Source of the DNA: Minicystis rosea
GTDB taxonomy: Bacteria; Myxococcota_A; Polyangia; Polyangiales; Polyangiaceae
NCBI GenBank assembly: GCA_001931535.1
Contig: CP016211.1
Coordinates: forward strand, 4,120,501 to 4,184,500
Direction of reading: 5' to 3'
Length of the DNA: 64,000 nucleotides
How positions within the stretch are numbered: position 1 is the stretch's first letter; each line of letters starts with the position of its first letter. A program made the translations under genes and the position numbers. Below are positions 1-8,100 of this stretch, in pieces. The notes beneath the pieces are model-generated. The model saw only the letters and a program-made list of their open reading frames with translations. It was not told the origin of the DNA and did not search any database.

Positions 1-1
1 G

Positions 2-250
2 GGCGACAACCAATGCGGCAAAGGCGGCCAGGTGTGCCTCGATTGCGCCGCCGTGTCCCTCGTTTGCACGAGCCAAGCATGCGTGACCGCGCAGCCGAAA
101 TGCACGGCCCAGACGTGCCCGAGCGGCTGCTGCAAACAGGACACCTGTCAGCTCGGCATGTCCGATCAAGCCTGTGGCAAAGGCGCCCAAGCTTGTATCG
201 ATTGCTCGGCCTCGGGCCTCGCCTGCCTCGACGGGCATTGCACGCAGTAG
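2..250 (+). CDS. C-terminal end of a Cys-rich secreted protein (partial)
   Basis: The reading frame enters from the left edge and ends at a TAG at 248-250, so only the last 82 residues are visible. They hold two similar Cys-rich blocks of the form CGKGxQxCxDC, and a CPSGCC segment lies between them. Spacing like this is common in secreted, disulfide-bonded proteins of myxobacteria. No catalytic motif is visible and the function is unknown. The signal peptide would be outside the window. The frame is supported by its regular cysteine pattern and GC-rich third positions. It is followed by the convergent SDR gene. Confidence 0.6.
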   Translation, partial: GDNQCGKGGQVCLDCAAVSLVCTSQACVTAQPKCTAQTCPSGCCKQDTCQLGMSDQACGKGAQACIDCSASGLACLDGHCTQ

Positions 251-405
251 CGGGCAACGCCCGACAGCGGAATGGTTGTCGCGCTCGCCCCGCGACGCGC
301 AAACATGGATCGCGCGCAGCGCTCGAACGGCCCTCTACGAAGCGCTGCCCCTGATCGCGAGGCGCTGCGAGAGCGAGGCCGAGAGACCGCGATCGAGCGC
401 GCGCA

Positions 406-1260
406 TCATCGCGACACCTCCATCGGAGCGGCGACGTCGGCCGGAGGATCGAGCGGGAGGCTGCGCTCGATCAGCGCGGCGAAGCTCGCCTCGTCGAGCG
501 TGCGCTTGGCGGCGATCAAGCGCTGCGCCATGTCGCCGATCACGATCCGCAAGGGCGGGTCCGCGGCCTCGATGGCCTCGCCGACGCGGTGCGCGAGCAG
601 CTCCGGCGCGTTGCCGGGCCCCGCCGTCGCCGTGACCTCGCGAAGCGCGGCGACGAGCCGCCCGCGCCGCGCCGCGAGCTGCGGGTGATCGTGCCGCGGC
701 AGATGAAACCCGATGCCGGTGCGCATCCCATCGGGCTCGATGATCGTCACGCGCAGCGCGGTGCCCCGCAGCTCGTGCGCAAGCGCCTCGGACGCCGCCT
801 CGAGCGCGTGCTTGCTCGCCGCGTACGCCCCGGCGAACGGCATCCCGACGACGCCGGACAACGAGCTCATGTTGATGATGTTCCCGCGGCCACGCGCGCG
901 CATCGCCGGGAGCACGCCCAGCATCAAGCGCAGCGCGCCGAAGAAGTTGGTCTCGAGCTGGGCGCGCGCGTCGTCGAGCGAGGTCTCCTCGATCGCGCCG
1001 AGGAACGCATAGCCCGCGTTGTTGACGAGCACGTCGATGCGGCCTTCGCGCTCGAGCAGCGTCGCGATCGCCGCGCGGGCCGATGCATCCGAGCACACGT
1101 CGAGCTCGAGCATCGGCCACGGCGCCTCCGCGGCCGGCGTCCGACTGGTGCCGTACACGCGATGGCCGCGCTCGTGGAGGTGCTTGGCGATGGCGCGGCC
1201 GAGGCCCGAGGACGCGCCGGTGACGAGGATGATCTTCGGTTCGTGGATGACAGGTTCCAT
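406..1260 (-). CDS. Short-chain dehydrogenase/reductase (SDR)
   Basis: A 284-residue classical SDR, probably an NAD(P)-dependent oxidoreductase of unknown substrate in the cytoplasm. The cofactor motif TGASSGLG is at residues 14-21, NNAG at about 80-83, the catalytic Ser at about 132-133 and the YAASK motif at 146-150. Length and motif spacing fit the family. The frame stays open upstream to 1401, but the ATG at 1260 begins just before the first beta strand and avoids overlap with the divergent regulator, so it is preferred. The gene is divergent from a TetR regulator at 1319, and a perfect 20-bp inverted repeat (1273-1292) lies between the two starts. Control of this enzyme by the neighbour is therefore likely. 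Confidence 0.9.
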   Translation of the reverse strand: MEPVIHEPKIILVTGASSGLGRAIAKHLHERGHRVYGTSRTPAAEAPWPMLELDVCSDASARAAIATLLEREGRIDVLVNNAGYAFLGAIEETSLDDARAQLETNFFGALRLMLGVLPAMRARGRGNIINMSSLSGVVGMPFAGAYAASKHALEAASEALAHELRGTALRVTIIEPDGMRTGIGFHLPRHDHPQLAARRGRLVAALREVTATAGPGNAPELLAHRVGEAIEAADPPLRIVIGDMAQRLIAAKRTLDEASFAALIERSLPLDPPADVAAPMEVSR

Positions 1261-1272
1261 GGTGCGGGCAAT

Positions 1273-1292
1273 ATGTGAAGCTTCCTTCACAT
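1273..1292. promoter_or_regulatory. Probable TetR operator (perfect inverted repeat)
   Basis: Two perfect 8-bp arms, ATGTGAAG and CTTCACAT, are separated by CTTC. The repeat sits in the 58-bp gap between the divergent SDR (start 1260) and TetR (start 1319) genes, the classic place for a TetR-family operator that controls both promoters. The assignment is inferred from symmetry and position only. Confidence 0.7.
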
Positions 1293-1318
1293 TCGCCATT
1301 CGCATTCCGAGGAGGCCC

Positions 1319-1963
1319 ATGAAGCGACCCGCGATCGACACGAAGCCCAGGAAATTGCCGCGGCAGGCGCGCGCGAAGGCGACGGTCGACGCCGTCATCA
1401 CCGCCGCGGCTTCAGTTTTGGTCGCCGAGGGCTACGAGCGCACCACCACCTCGCGCGTCGCGGAGCGCGCCGGCGTCAGCGTCGGCTCGCTCTATCAATA
1501 CTTCCCGAACAAGGAGGCGCTGGTCGCCGCGCTCATCGAGCGCCACGCGAACGAGGTGGTCGCGGTGATGCGGCGCGCGCTGGCCGAGGCGGCGACGGCC
1601 AGCCTGGACGACGCCTTGCTCGCCATCATCCGCGCCGGCGCCGACGCGCACCGCATCGATCCGGCGCTGCACAAGATCCTCCACGAGCAGGTGCCGCGCG
1701 TGGGCAAGATCAAGAAGGCGATGAACACGAGCCGGCAGCTCGTCCAAGCCCTCGAGCAGCTCCTCCGCGCGAGGGCGGACGAGCTCCACCCGGATCGCGA
1801 TCCCGCGCTCGCAGCCATCGTGATCGAGACCGCGGTCGAAGCGCTCGCGCACAAAGCCGTGCACGAGCGCGGCCCGTTGTTCGGCGCCGGTGTGCTCGAG
1901 CGCGAAGCGCATGCGTTGATCGCCGCCTACGTGGCGCGACCGCGCCCCGCGCACCGGCCTTGA
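1319..1963 (+). CDS. TetR/AcrR-family transcriptional regulator
   Basis: A 214-residue TetR-family repressor. The N-terminal helix-turn-helix spans about residues 25-70, with the typical recognition segment AGVSVGSLYQYFPNKEAL. The rest is helical, as expected for the ligand-binding and dimer domain. The ATG at 1319 is chosen because GGAGG lies 4 bases upstream (1311-1315); the frame is open further 5' but would overlap the divergent gene. It probably represses itself and the divergent SDR through the palindrome at 1273-1292. The inducer cannot be told from the sequence. Confidence 0.88.
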   Translation: MKRPAIDTKPRKLPRQARAKATVDAVITAAASVLVAEGYERTTTSRVAERAGVSVGSLYQYFPNKEALVAALIERHANEVVAVMRRALAEAATASLDDALLAIIRAGADAHRIDPALHKILHEQVPRVGKIKKAMNTSRQLVQALEQLLRARADELHPDRDPALAAIVIETAVEALAHKAVHERGPLFGAGVLEREAHALIAAYVARPRPAHRP

Positions 1964-1971
1964 TCCTCGGC

Positions 1972-3144
1972 CTACCCGCGGCGCTTCGCGTCGCTCGGCG
2001 TGTTCTGGTGCTGGAGGATGATGTTCCGGAGCTGCGGTTGGCGCTTCACCATCGGCTGCCGGAGCAGGAACGCGAGCAGCACCGGCGGCGTCGCCGGGAA
2101 GCGGGCCAGGTTCTGCACGAGCACGATGGAGGTGTACGTCTTCGAGCAGAGGATCGAGGTCATCCGGCTGTCGAACGTCGCCCCCGTGAGCCCCACGAGC
2201 ACGCGCCCTTCGGTGCGCAGGATGAGCTCGACGCGCTCCTCGGCCTGCGAGGCGGCCCAGCGTGTCCGAAGCAGGGTGCGGGCGGTGGCCCGGCTGCGAT
2301 CGGGCACCTCGCGATCGAGCGAGAGCCGATAGATCTCGGGCAGGCGCTTGTTCCCGAGCAGCCGGCGGAGGATGCCCTCGGTCGTCGCCGGGTTGCGCAC
2401 CAAGCGGCGGTGCACGAGCGGATCGGACACGAGCGCGCTCTTGCTCACCACGTGCTCGAGGCCGCGCGGATCGCGGTGATGGAACGCGACGAGCCGCGCG
2501 TGATCGAGGCCGGCCGTTGCGTTGGTGAAGATGGCCGCGATCACGCTCGGCACGGGATCGAAGCAGAGCGCGAAGAGCTTCGCGCCGGTGGCAGAGCCCG
2601 CCAGTTGCACGCGCTCGTCGAGCGGCAGCGGATGGAGCTCCGCCTCGTAGAGCTTGTGGTACTCGCGCGTGTCCTCGCTCTTTTCGGCGGCCTCCGCGGC
2701 GCGATCGTCCTCGTCGGGCTCGGGCGCGGGCTCGTCCTCCGCGGCCGGGCTCGCGCTCGGCTCCTCGTCCTCTTTCGCGCGCACGGCGGGCGCGCGCGGC
2801 GCCACGCTCGCAGGCTTCGCGGGCGCGGGCGCCAACACGGCCGCTTCGTCCGGGATCACCAGATCGAAGGTCGCGGCGTCGAGCAGCGCCACCAGATCGT
2901 CGTGCGCGGCGCCGGCGTCGCTCATCGGCTCGGGGCGCGGCGCGGCGTTCCCCGCGGCCGCCTCGGGCACCTCGTCTCCGAGGAGGCCGAGATCCGTCAG
3001 CCGCGCGACGATCGCCTTCACCCGCTCGGCCGGCATGCCCGTCGAGCGCGTGAGCTCGGGCACGGATGCCCCTGCGTAGCGGCCGAGCATGACCTGCGTC
3101 TCCTCCTGGGAGAGCTCGAACGGATCGTCCTCTGCTTCGGCCAT
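1972..3144 (-). CDS. Conserved hypothetical protein with disordered linker and helical C-terminal half
   Basis: A 390-residue protein of unknown function. Residues 1-60 look like a small helical, possibly winged-helix domain (a PELTRSTGMPAERVKAIVARL stretch, which resembles a helix-turn-helix). An Ala/Pro/Glu-rich, probably disordered linker follows to about residue 150. The C-terminal 230 residues are helical and repetitive, reminiscent of HEAT or leucine-rich-variant repeats, with recurring LVRNPATTEGILRRLL-type segments. There is no signal peptide or membrane segment, so it is probably cytoplasmic. It converges with the TetR gene (9-bp gap) and is divergent from the NrtR-like gene, so the operator pair at 3211-3249 could also affect it. 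Confidence 0.7.
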   Translation of the reverse strand: MAEAEDDPFELSQEETQVMLGRYAGASVPELTRSTGMPAERVKAIVARLTDLGLLGDEVPEAAAGNAAPRPEPMSDAGAAHDDLVALLDAATFDLVIPDEAAVLAPAPAKPASVAPRAPAVRAKEDEEPSASPAAEDEPAPEPDEDDRAAEAAEKSEDTREYHKLYEAELHPLPLDERVQLAGSATGAKLFALCFDPVPSVIAAIFTNATAGLDHARLVAFHHRDPRGLEHVVSKSALVSDPLVHRRLVRNPATTEGILRRLLGNKRLPEIYRLSLDREVPDRSRATARTLLRTRWAASQAEERVELILRTEGRVLVGLTGATFDSRMTSILCSKTYTSIVLVQNLARFPATPPVLLAFLLRQPMVKRQPQLRNIILQHQNTPSDAKRRG

Positions 3145-3210
3145 GGGCGCCGCCGATCATACACGGCTTCGGCCCCGGCGGGCGATTCCGCGGGGAGCGC
3201 GCCTTGACAT

Positions 3211-3227
3211 GGTGTACTTTTGACACC
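3211..3227. promoter_or_regulatory. Operator-like inverted repeat 1 upstream of NrtR-like gene
   Basis: Arms GGTGT and ACACC flank a 7-base centre. The site lies 35-51 bases before the GTG start of the Nudix regulator and directly after a TTGACA hexamer (3204-3209), so a bound protein would cover promoter DNA. With the second site at 3235-3249 it forms a tandem pair with the same GTGT-N7-ACAC pattern. NrtR-family regulators bind short palindromes, often in their own promoters; that this is the NrtR site is inference. Confidence 0.55.
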
Positions 3228-3234
3228 AAGGTTG

Positions 3235-3249
3235 GTGTACAAAGAACAC
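3235..3249. promoter_or_regulatory. Operator-like inverted repeat 2 upstream of NrtR-like gene
   Basis: Arms GTGT and ACAC flank a 7-base centre, matching the first site at 3211-3227. The two centres are about 23 bp apart, roughly two helical turns, which would put two dimers on the same face of the DNA. It ends one base before the GGAGGG ribosome-binding site (3250-3255). Confidence 0.5.
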
Positions 3250-3261
3250 GGAGGGTCCACG

Positions 3262-3951
3262 GTGAGCTTCTCGTACGAATATGCCCGCCCCGCGCTGGCC
3301 GTCGACTGCGTGGTCTTCGGCCTGGACGAAGAGGACCTGAAGGTCCTGCTCATCCGTCGCGATCTCGATCCCTTCGCCGGGCGGTGGGCGTTGCCCGGCG
3401 GCTTCGTCCGCGTGGACGAGTCGGTCGACGACGCGGCCCGGCGCGAGCTGGGTGAGGAGACGGGCCTCTCGCGCGTGTTCCTGGAGCAGCTCTTCACCTT
3501 CGGCGCGCTCGAGCGCGACCCGCGCGAGCGCGTGGTCACGGTCGCCTACTACGCGCTCGTGAACCTCTCCGATCACCGGGTCAAAGCGGCCACCGACGCG
3601 CGCGAGGCAGCCTGGTTCGCCGTCTCGGATCTGCCCCGCCTGGCGTTCGATCACGAGGACATCACCAACACCGCGCTCGAGCGCCTGCGCGGCAAGGTGC
3701 GCTACCGCCCGCTCGGCTTCGAGCTTTTGCCGCCGAAGTTCACGCTGACCATGCTCCAGCGCCTCTACGAGAAGATCCTCGAGCGGGCGCTCGACAAGCG
3801 CAACTTCCGCAAAAAGGTCCTCGCCATGGGCCTTTTGGAGGAGCTCGACGAAGTGGAGCAAGACGTCGCGCACCGCGCGGCCCGACTCTATCGCTTCGAC
3901 AAGAAGCGATATCGCGAGCTGGAAAAAGAGGGTTTCGACTTCGAGGTTTGA
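3262..3951 (+). CDS. NrtR-like Nudix-domain transcriptional regulator
   Basis: A 229-residue protein with an N-terminal Nudix domain and a C-terminal winged helix, the layout of the NrtR family that controls NAD or sugar metabolism. The Nudix box is complete: G47-x5-E53-x7-R61-E62-x2-E65-E66-x-G68. The hydrolase may therefore still be active, whereas many NrtR proteins have lost catalysis and only sense ADP-ribose compounds. The tail (about 150-229) has the NrtR-like FTLTMLQRLYE and DKRNFRKK segments. The GTG at 3262 is preferred to an upstream TTG at 3220, because GGAGGG lies 6 bases away and the TTG falls inside an operator-like repeat. A nicotinamidase-like gene 3 kb downstream fits an NAD-related role; an ADP-ribose or sugar-linked role is the alternative. 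Confidence 0.85.
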   Translation: MSFSYEYARPALAVDCVVFGLDEEDLKVLLIRRDLDPFAGRWALPGGFVRVDESVDDAARRELGEETGLSRVFLEQLFTFGALERDPRERVVTVAYYALVNLSDHRVKAATDAREAAWFAVSDLPRLAFDHEDITNTALERLRGKVRYRPLGFELLPPKFTLTMLQRLYEKILERALDKRNFRKKVLAMGLLEELDEVEQDVAHRAARLYRFDKKRYRELEKEGFDFEV

Positions 3952-4027
3952 AGGCCGCCCCAAGGCGGACGCTTCGAGAGCAGATGGGAAGGTCGGCGCG
4001 CACGGACCGCGCCGGGAGGGTGAGGTC

Positions 4028-4819
4028 TTGTCTCAGGACGAGCGCACACGCTTCGAGATCGCGGGCGGCAGCGTCACGGGCCGCAGCCATGTCCTCGCCG
4101 GGCGCGGCAACCAGGATGCCTATGCCATCCGCAACGACGGTGATCGCATCGTCGCGGTGGTGTGCGACGGCTGCGGCAGCGGCGCGCACAGCGAGGTCGG
4201 CGCGGCGCTCGGGGCGCGGATGGTGACGGCCCTCCTCATGCGGCGTCTCGCGGAGGGCGCGGACCTCGACGACGGCGCGCTCTTCTCGAGCCTCGGCGAC
4301 GACGTGCTCGCGGCCCTGCGCCCCGCGGCGCGCGCGGCCGGTGAACGCCTCGGAAGCACGGTGAGCGATCTCTTCTTGTTCACCGTCCTCGGCGTGGCCG
4401 TTCAGGGAGATCGAGGGTGCGTGTTCGCATCCGGCGACGGCATCGTGGTCGTCGACGGCGAGACGCGACGTCTCGGCCCCTTCCCCGGCGATGCGCCGCC
4501 GTACATCGGATATGGCCTCCTCGGAGACGACGCGCCCAAGCTCTCCGTGGTGCAGACCTTCTCGGCGACGGACGTGCGCCGGGTGCTGATTGGCACCGAT
4601 GGAGCCGCCGCGCTCGCCGACCTCGATGGTGGGCAGAAGCTCGCGGCGCTCTGGGACGACGAGAGGCACTTTCGCAACCGAGACGGAGTGCGGCGGACAC
4701 TCGCCCTCTGGAACCGCGACGAAGTGAGACCGCTTTGGGACGAGCGGATCCTGTCGCGCACGAGAGGGCTTTTGGAAGACGACGCGACGCTGGTGATGCT
4801 GCGTCGCAAGGGTGCGTGA
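4028..4819 (+). CDS. PP2C-family protein phosphatase
   Basis: A 263-residue metal-dependent Ser/Thr phosphatase. Metal-binding motifs are visible: NQD at about residue 30, VVCDGCGSG with D47, and GTDGAAA near residue 187. The last Asp region (LLEDDATLVML) is at the C-terminus. The start is a TTG at 4028 with GGGAGGG seven bases upstream; no better in-frame start exists. It is followed after 38 bp by an atypical kinase, then a nicotinamidase-like gene and a vWA protein. This arrangement resembles the TerY-P triads (vWA, PP2C, kinase) described in tellurite and stress-response neighbourhoods. Its substrate is probably the adjacent kinase or the vWA protein; that is inference. Confidence 0.85.
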   Translation: MSQDERTRFEIAGGSVTGRSHVLAGRGNQDAYAIRNDGDRIVAVVCDGCGSGAHSEVGAALGARMVTALLMRRLAEGADLDDGALFSSLGDDVLAALRPAARAAGERLGSTVSDLFLFTVLGVAVQGDRGCVFASGDGIVVVDGETRRLGPFPGDAPPYIGYGLLGDDAPKLSVVQTFSATDVRRVLIGTDGAAALADLDGGQKLAALWDDERHFRNRDGVRRTLALWNRDEVRPLWDERILSRTRGLLEDDATLVMLRRKGA

Positions 4820-4857
4820 TTCGACATCGGGGAGCGAACTCGAGAGGGGTTTGGGTC

Positions 4858-6759
4858 ATGGACGTCTACGTCAACAGCCGCCGTGCGCGCATCGATCCGG
4901 CCCTGGCCATCGGCAAGGGTGGTGAGGCCGACGTCTTCGATCTCGGCGACGGGACGGTCCTCAAGCTGTGGAAGACTCCCGATCACCCCGATTACGCGGG
5001 GCTCCCGGAGGAGCAGAAGGCCGCGGCCGAACGGCTCGACACCCATCAACGCAAGATGCGGGAGATGCCCCGCGATCTGCCCGAAGGCGTCGTCGGCCCC
5101 CTCCACCTCGCCACCGATCGCAGCGGGCGGCGCGTCGCCGGATACACCATGACGCACGTGCAGGGCGCCGAGGTGCTGCTCCGCTATGCCGAGCCTTCGT
5201 TGCGGCGATCGGGGCTCCCGGCCGGAGATGCCCTCTCCGCGCTCGTCGATCTCCACCGCGCCGTGACGGCGCTGCATGCGCGCGGCATCGTCATCGGCGA
5301 CTTCAACGATCTCAACGTCCTCGTGCGGGATGGCCGCGCCTTTCTCATCGACGCGGACAGCTTCCAATTCGGGTCTTTCCGCTGCCGGGTGTACTCGGAT
5401 CGCTTCGTCGACCCGCGGCTCTGCGATCCCGATCTCACGCGCCCCGTACCCGTGTTGCCGCACGATCGCGACTCGGATTGGTACGCGTTCGCGGTGATGC
5501 TGCTCCAGAGCTTGGTCTGCGTCGGACCGCACGGCGGCATCTACCGGCCGCAGGATCCGGCGCGTCGCGTTCCGCACGGGGCGCGTCCGCTCAAGCGCAT
5601 CACCGTGTTTCATCCGGAGGTGCAGTATCCGCGGCCCGCCGTGCCGCTCTCGGCGTTGCCCGATGATCTGCTCGAGACCTTCCAAGCGGTCTTCGTGCGC
5701 GATCAGCGGGGCGTGTTCCCGCGGGGGCTCCTCGACGATCTCCGCTGGACCCGCTGCGCGGCGTGCGGCGCCGAGCACGCGCGCGCGGTCTGCCCGGGCT
5801 GCGTGGTCACGGCGAAGGCGGCCCTTCGGGAAGTCACGATTGCGCGCGGGCGGGTGCTCGCCACACGCGTGTTCGAGACGACCGGCGAGATCGTGGTCGC
5901 GGCCATGCAGGACGGGACGTTGCGCTGGCTCGTCCACGATCAGGATCGCTTCGTCCGCGAGGATGGGCGCGAGGTGCTGTCGGGGCCGCTCCTGCCGACG
6001 ATTTCGTTCGCCCTTTCGGGTGACGAGACCCTCGTGGGCCGCGGGGCCGAGGCGGTGGCGCTCGCGCCGGGGCGCGCGGCGGAGCGCTTCACCGTGGATG
6101 TCTGCCGCGGCCGTCCGGTCTTCGGGGCCAATGGCCGTCATCGCTATTGGGCCCACGGCGGCCGGCTCCAGCGCAGCGGACAACCGCTCTCGCATGGAGG
6201 CTTTGCGGCGCGCGTCGAGGGTGCCATTCGCATCGGCGAGGTGCTGGCGGGACAGACGCGCTTCTGGATCGGTGATCGCTTCGGGCTCGGCTTTTATCGG
6301 GCAGGCACCCTTTCGGTGGCGTTCGTCTTCGACGCGGAGCGGACCGGCCTCCTCGACACGGTGAAGCTGCCTTTCCTGCCGGGCGAGATCTTCGATGCGG
6401 AGTGCGTGTTCGACGGTGATCGCGCGTGGATCACCTTCGCGGCGCGGCACGCCGGGCGCACGGTCCATCAATGTGTGTTGGTGCGCGCCTCCGGCGCGGT
6501 GGAGGCCGCCGCGGAGGCCGAGGGTCACGATGGATCGTGGCTCGGGACGCTGCGCGGAAAGTGTGCGGCCGGCGGCTGTCTGCTCGCCGCCACCGAAGCT
6601 GGGCTCGTGCGCGTGGAGGCGCGCGCGGGAGCGCTCGTGGAGACGAAGCGCTTCCCCGACACCGAGCCTTTCGTCGACAGCGAGACACGGTTGTTCGCCG
6701 GCCCCACCGGCCTCTTCGCGGTGGGCGCGCACGAGATTGTCACGCTGCGCATCGCGTAG
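4858..6759 (+). CDS. Atypical protein kinase with zinc ribbon and propeller-like C-terminus
   Basis: A 633-residue protein. Residues 1-280 form a protein-kinase fold: glycine loop IGKGGEADVF (18-27), probable lysine K36, catalytic loop HARGIVIGDFNDLN with D148 and N153, and a metal-binding motif changed from DFG to DAD (165-167). The HRD motif reads IGD, as in TerY-P-associated kinases. At about 300-316 a CxxC-x8-CxxC zinc ribbon follows, then about 300 residues of short repeats rich in Gly and aromatic residues that look like a beta-propeller. There is no membrane segment, so it is cytoplasmic. It starts 38 bp after the PP2C gene and is probably co-transcribed with it. The phosphatase probably opposes this kinase. 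Substrates are unknown. Confidence 0.8.
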   Translation: MDVYVNSRRARIDPALAIGKGGEADVFDLGDGTVLKLWKTPDHPDYAGLPEEQKAAAERLDTHQRKMREMPRDLPEGVVGPLHLATDRSGRRVAGYTMTHVQGAEVLLRYAEPSLRRSGLPAGDALSALVDLHRAVTALHARGIVIGDFNDLNVLVRDGRAFLIDADSFQFGSFRCRVYSDRFVDPRLCDPDLTRPVPVLPHDRDSDWYAFAVMLLQSLVCVGPHGGIYRPQDPARRVPHGARPLKRITVFHPEVQYPRPAVPLSALPDDLLETFQAVFVRDQRGVFPRGLLDDLRWTRCAACGAEHARAVCPGCVVTAKAALREVTIARGRVLATRVFETTGEIVVAAMQDGTLRWLVHDQDRFVREDGREVLSGPLLPTISFALSGDETLVGRGAEAVALAPGRAAERFTVDVCRGRPVFGANGRHRYWAHGGRLQRSGQPLSHGGFAARVEGAIRIGEVLAGQTRFWIGDRFGLGFYRAGTLSVAFVFDAERTGLLDTVKLPFLPGEIFDAECVFDGDRAWITFAARHAGRTVHQCVLVRASGAVEAAAEAEGHDGSWLGTLRGKCAAGGCLLAATEAGLVRVEARAGALVETKRFPDTEPFVDSETRLFAGPTGLFAVGAHEIVTLRIA

Positions 6760-6886
6760 CGCGCGACGGATTCACCTGCGGCACCGGCCGCAACACGAGA
6801 TAACCCCGCTGGGATTCACCCGGCGATCGAAAGGACGGCACGCCTCGGCAAAGGCCTCGGCGCAGGCCGTCTCGTGGAGAACGAAC

Positions 6887-7933
6887 ATGCGAAACACGGA
6901 GCTGCCCCTTCCCTCGTTTCACGATCCCAAGAACGCGGAGCGCTGGGCGTACGGCCCGGACCAGACGGCGCTGACGGCGGCCGCCGCGGCGTACCGCAAG
7001 CAACACGACATCAAGCCCGCGGGCGCCGACACGCGGAAAGCACACCTGCTCCTCATCGACGTGCAAAAGGACTTCTGCTTCCCGCAGGGATCGCTCTTCG
7101 TCGCGGGGCGGAGCGGGCGCGGCGCCGTCGACGACAGCCGCCGGATCGCGGAGATGGTCTATCGCAACCTGGACACCATCACGAGCATCACGGCCACGAT
7201 GGATACCCACTTCGCCCACCAGATCTTCTTCCCCTCGTTCTGGATCACGGGCGACGGCGAGCCGCTCACGGCCCATCGGGTGATCACCACCGCGGAGATC
7301 GACGCCGGCGCGGTGCGCCCGAGCCCGGCGCTCGCCAAGTGGCTTTGCGGCGGCAACTACGGATGGCTCTTGAAGCAGGTCCGCCACTATTGCGAGACGC
7401 TGGAGAAGGCCGGCAAATATCAACTCTACCTCTGGCCGCCGCACTGCATCCTGGGGAGCGACGGGCACGCGCTCGCGGGCGTCGTGCACGAGGCGCGCAT
7501 GTTCCACGCGTATGCGCGCGGGACCCAGAGCTGGGTCGAGGTGAAGGGCGGTCACCCGCTGACGGAGAACTATTCGGTGATGCAGCCGGAGGTGCTCACG
7601 CGGCACGACGGGCAGCCGCTCGCGCAGAAGAACACCCAGTTCCTCCGCACGCTGCTCGCCGCGGACGCCGTCATCATCGCCGGACAGGCCGCGAGCCACT
7701 GCGTGAAGAGCTCGATCGACGACATCCTCACCGAGATCGCGGCCACCGATCCGGCGCTGGCGCGGAAGGTCTATCTGGTGACCGATTGCATGTCGGCCGT
7801 CACCGTGCCCGACGGCAAGGGTGGTTTCGTCGCCGACTTCACCGACGAAGCCGACAAGGCGCTGCGCCGCTTCGCCGACGCCGGGATGAAGCTGGTGAAG
7901 AGCACGGACCCGATGAGCAAGTGGCTTGTTTAG
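6887..7933 (+). CDS. Nicotinamidase/isochorismatase-family cysteine hydrolase
   Basis: A 348-residue hydrolase with the nicotinamidase layout. The catalytic triad is visible: D58 in IDVQKDFCFPQGS, K220 in VEVKGG and C272 in AGQAASHCVKS. Metal ligands are suggested by DTHFAHQ and by the LWPPHCILGSDGHAL segment typical of PncA. It is longer than ordinary nicotinamidases (about 180-220), with an N-terminal extension of some 50 residues and insertions. The expected reaction is nicotinamide to nicotinate plus ammonia in NAD salvage; a related amide is possible. The ATG at 6887 has a GTGGAGA about six bases upstream. It sits between the kinase and vWA genes of the phosphosignalling cluster, an unusual position. 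Confidence 0.82.
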   Translation: MRNTELPLPSFHDPKNAERWAYGPDQTALTAAAAAYRKQHDIKPAGADTRKAHLLLIDVQKDFCFPQGSLFVAGRSGRGAVDDSRRIAEMVYRNLDTITSITATMDTHFAHQIFFPSFWITGDGEPLTAHRVITTAEIDAGAVRPSPALAKWLCGGNYGWLLKQVRHYCETLEKAGKYQLYLWPPHCILGSDGHALAGVVHEARMFHAYARGTQSWVEVKGGHPLTENYSVMQPEVLTRHDGQPLAQKNTQFLRTLLAADAVIIAGQAASHCVKSSIDDILTEIAATDPALARKVYLVTDCMSAVTVPDGKGGFVADFTDEADKALRRFADAGMKLVKSTDPMSKWLV

Positions 7934-7961
7934 TCCCGGGAAAGTGGCGCTGCCCCTTTCC

Positions 7962-7986
7962 CTCCACCGAGCAAAGCTCGGTGGAG
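7962..7986. terminator. Hairpin after the nicotinamidase-like gene
   Basis: A perfect 11-bp stem, CTCCACCGAGC and GCTCGGTGGAG, with an AAA loop begins 28 bases after the stop codon at 7933. There is no U tract, as is common for hairpins in very GC-rich genomes. A related, degraded copy lies in the opposite orientation at 39537-39563, so it may be a dispersed repeat as well as, or instead of, a terminator. Confidence 0.5.
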
Positions 7987-8100
7987 CCTCCCATACCCCG
8001 GACCACCCGAGCTGGCTTGGAGGTCGAGCCGCTTCGGGCCTGACGTCAGCTTTCTCGGTCACGTTCTGAGCCGAGAGCACACCGAAGATTGGAGGATCAC

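Noticed and set aside
3953..3969. Terminator hairpin after the NrtR-like gene
   Set aside because: The stem (CCGCC/GGCGG) is only five base pairs and there is no U tract; too weak to call.
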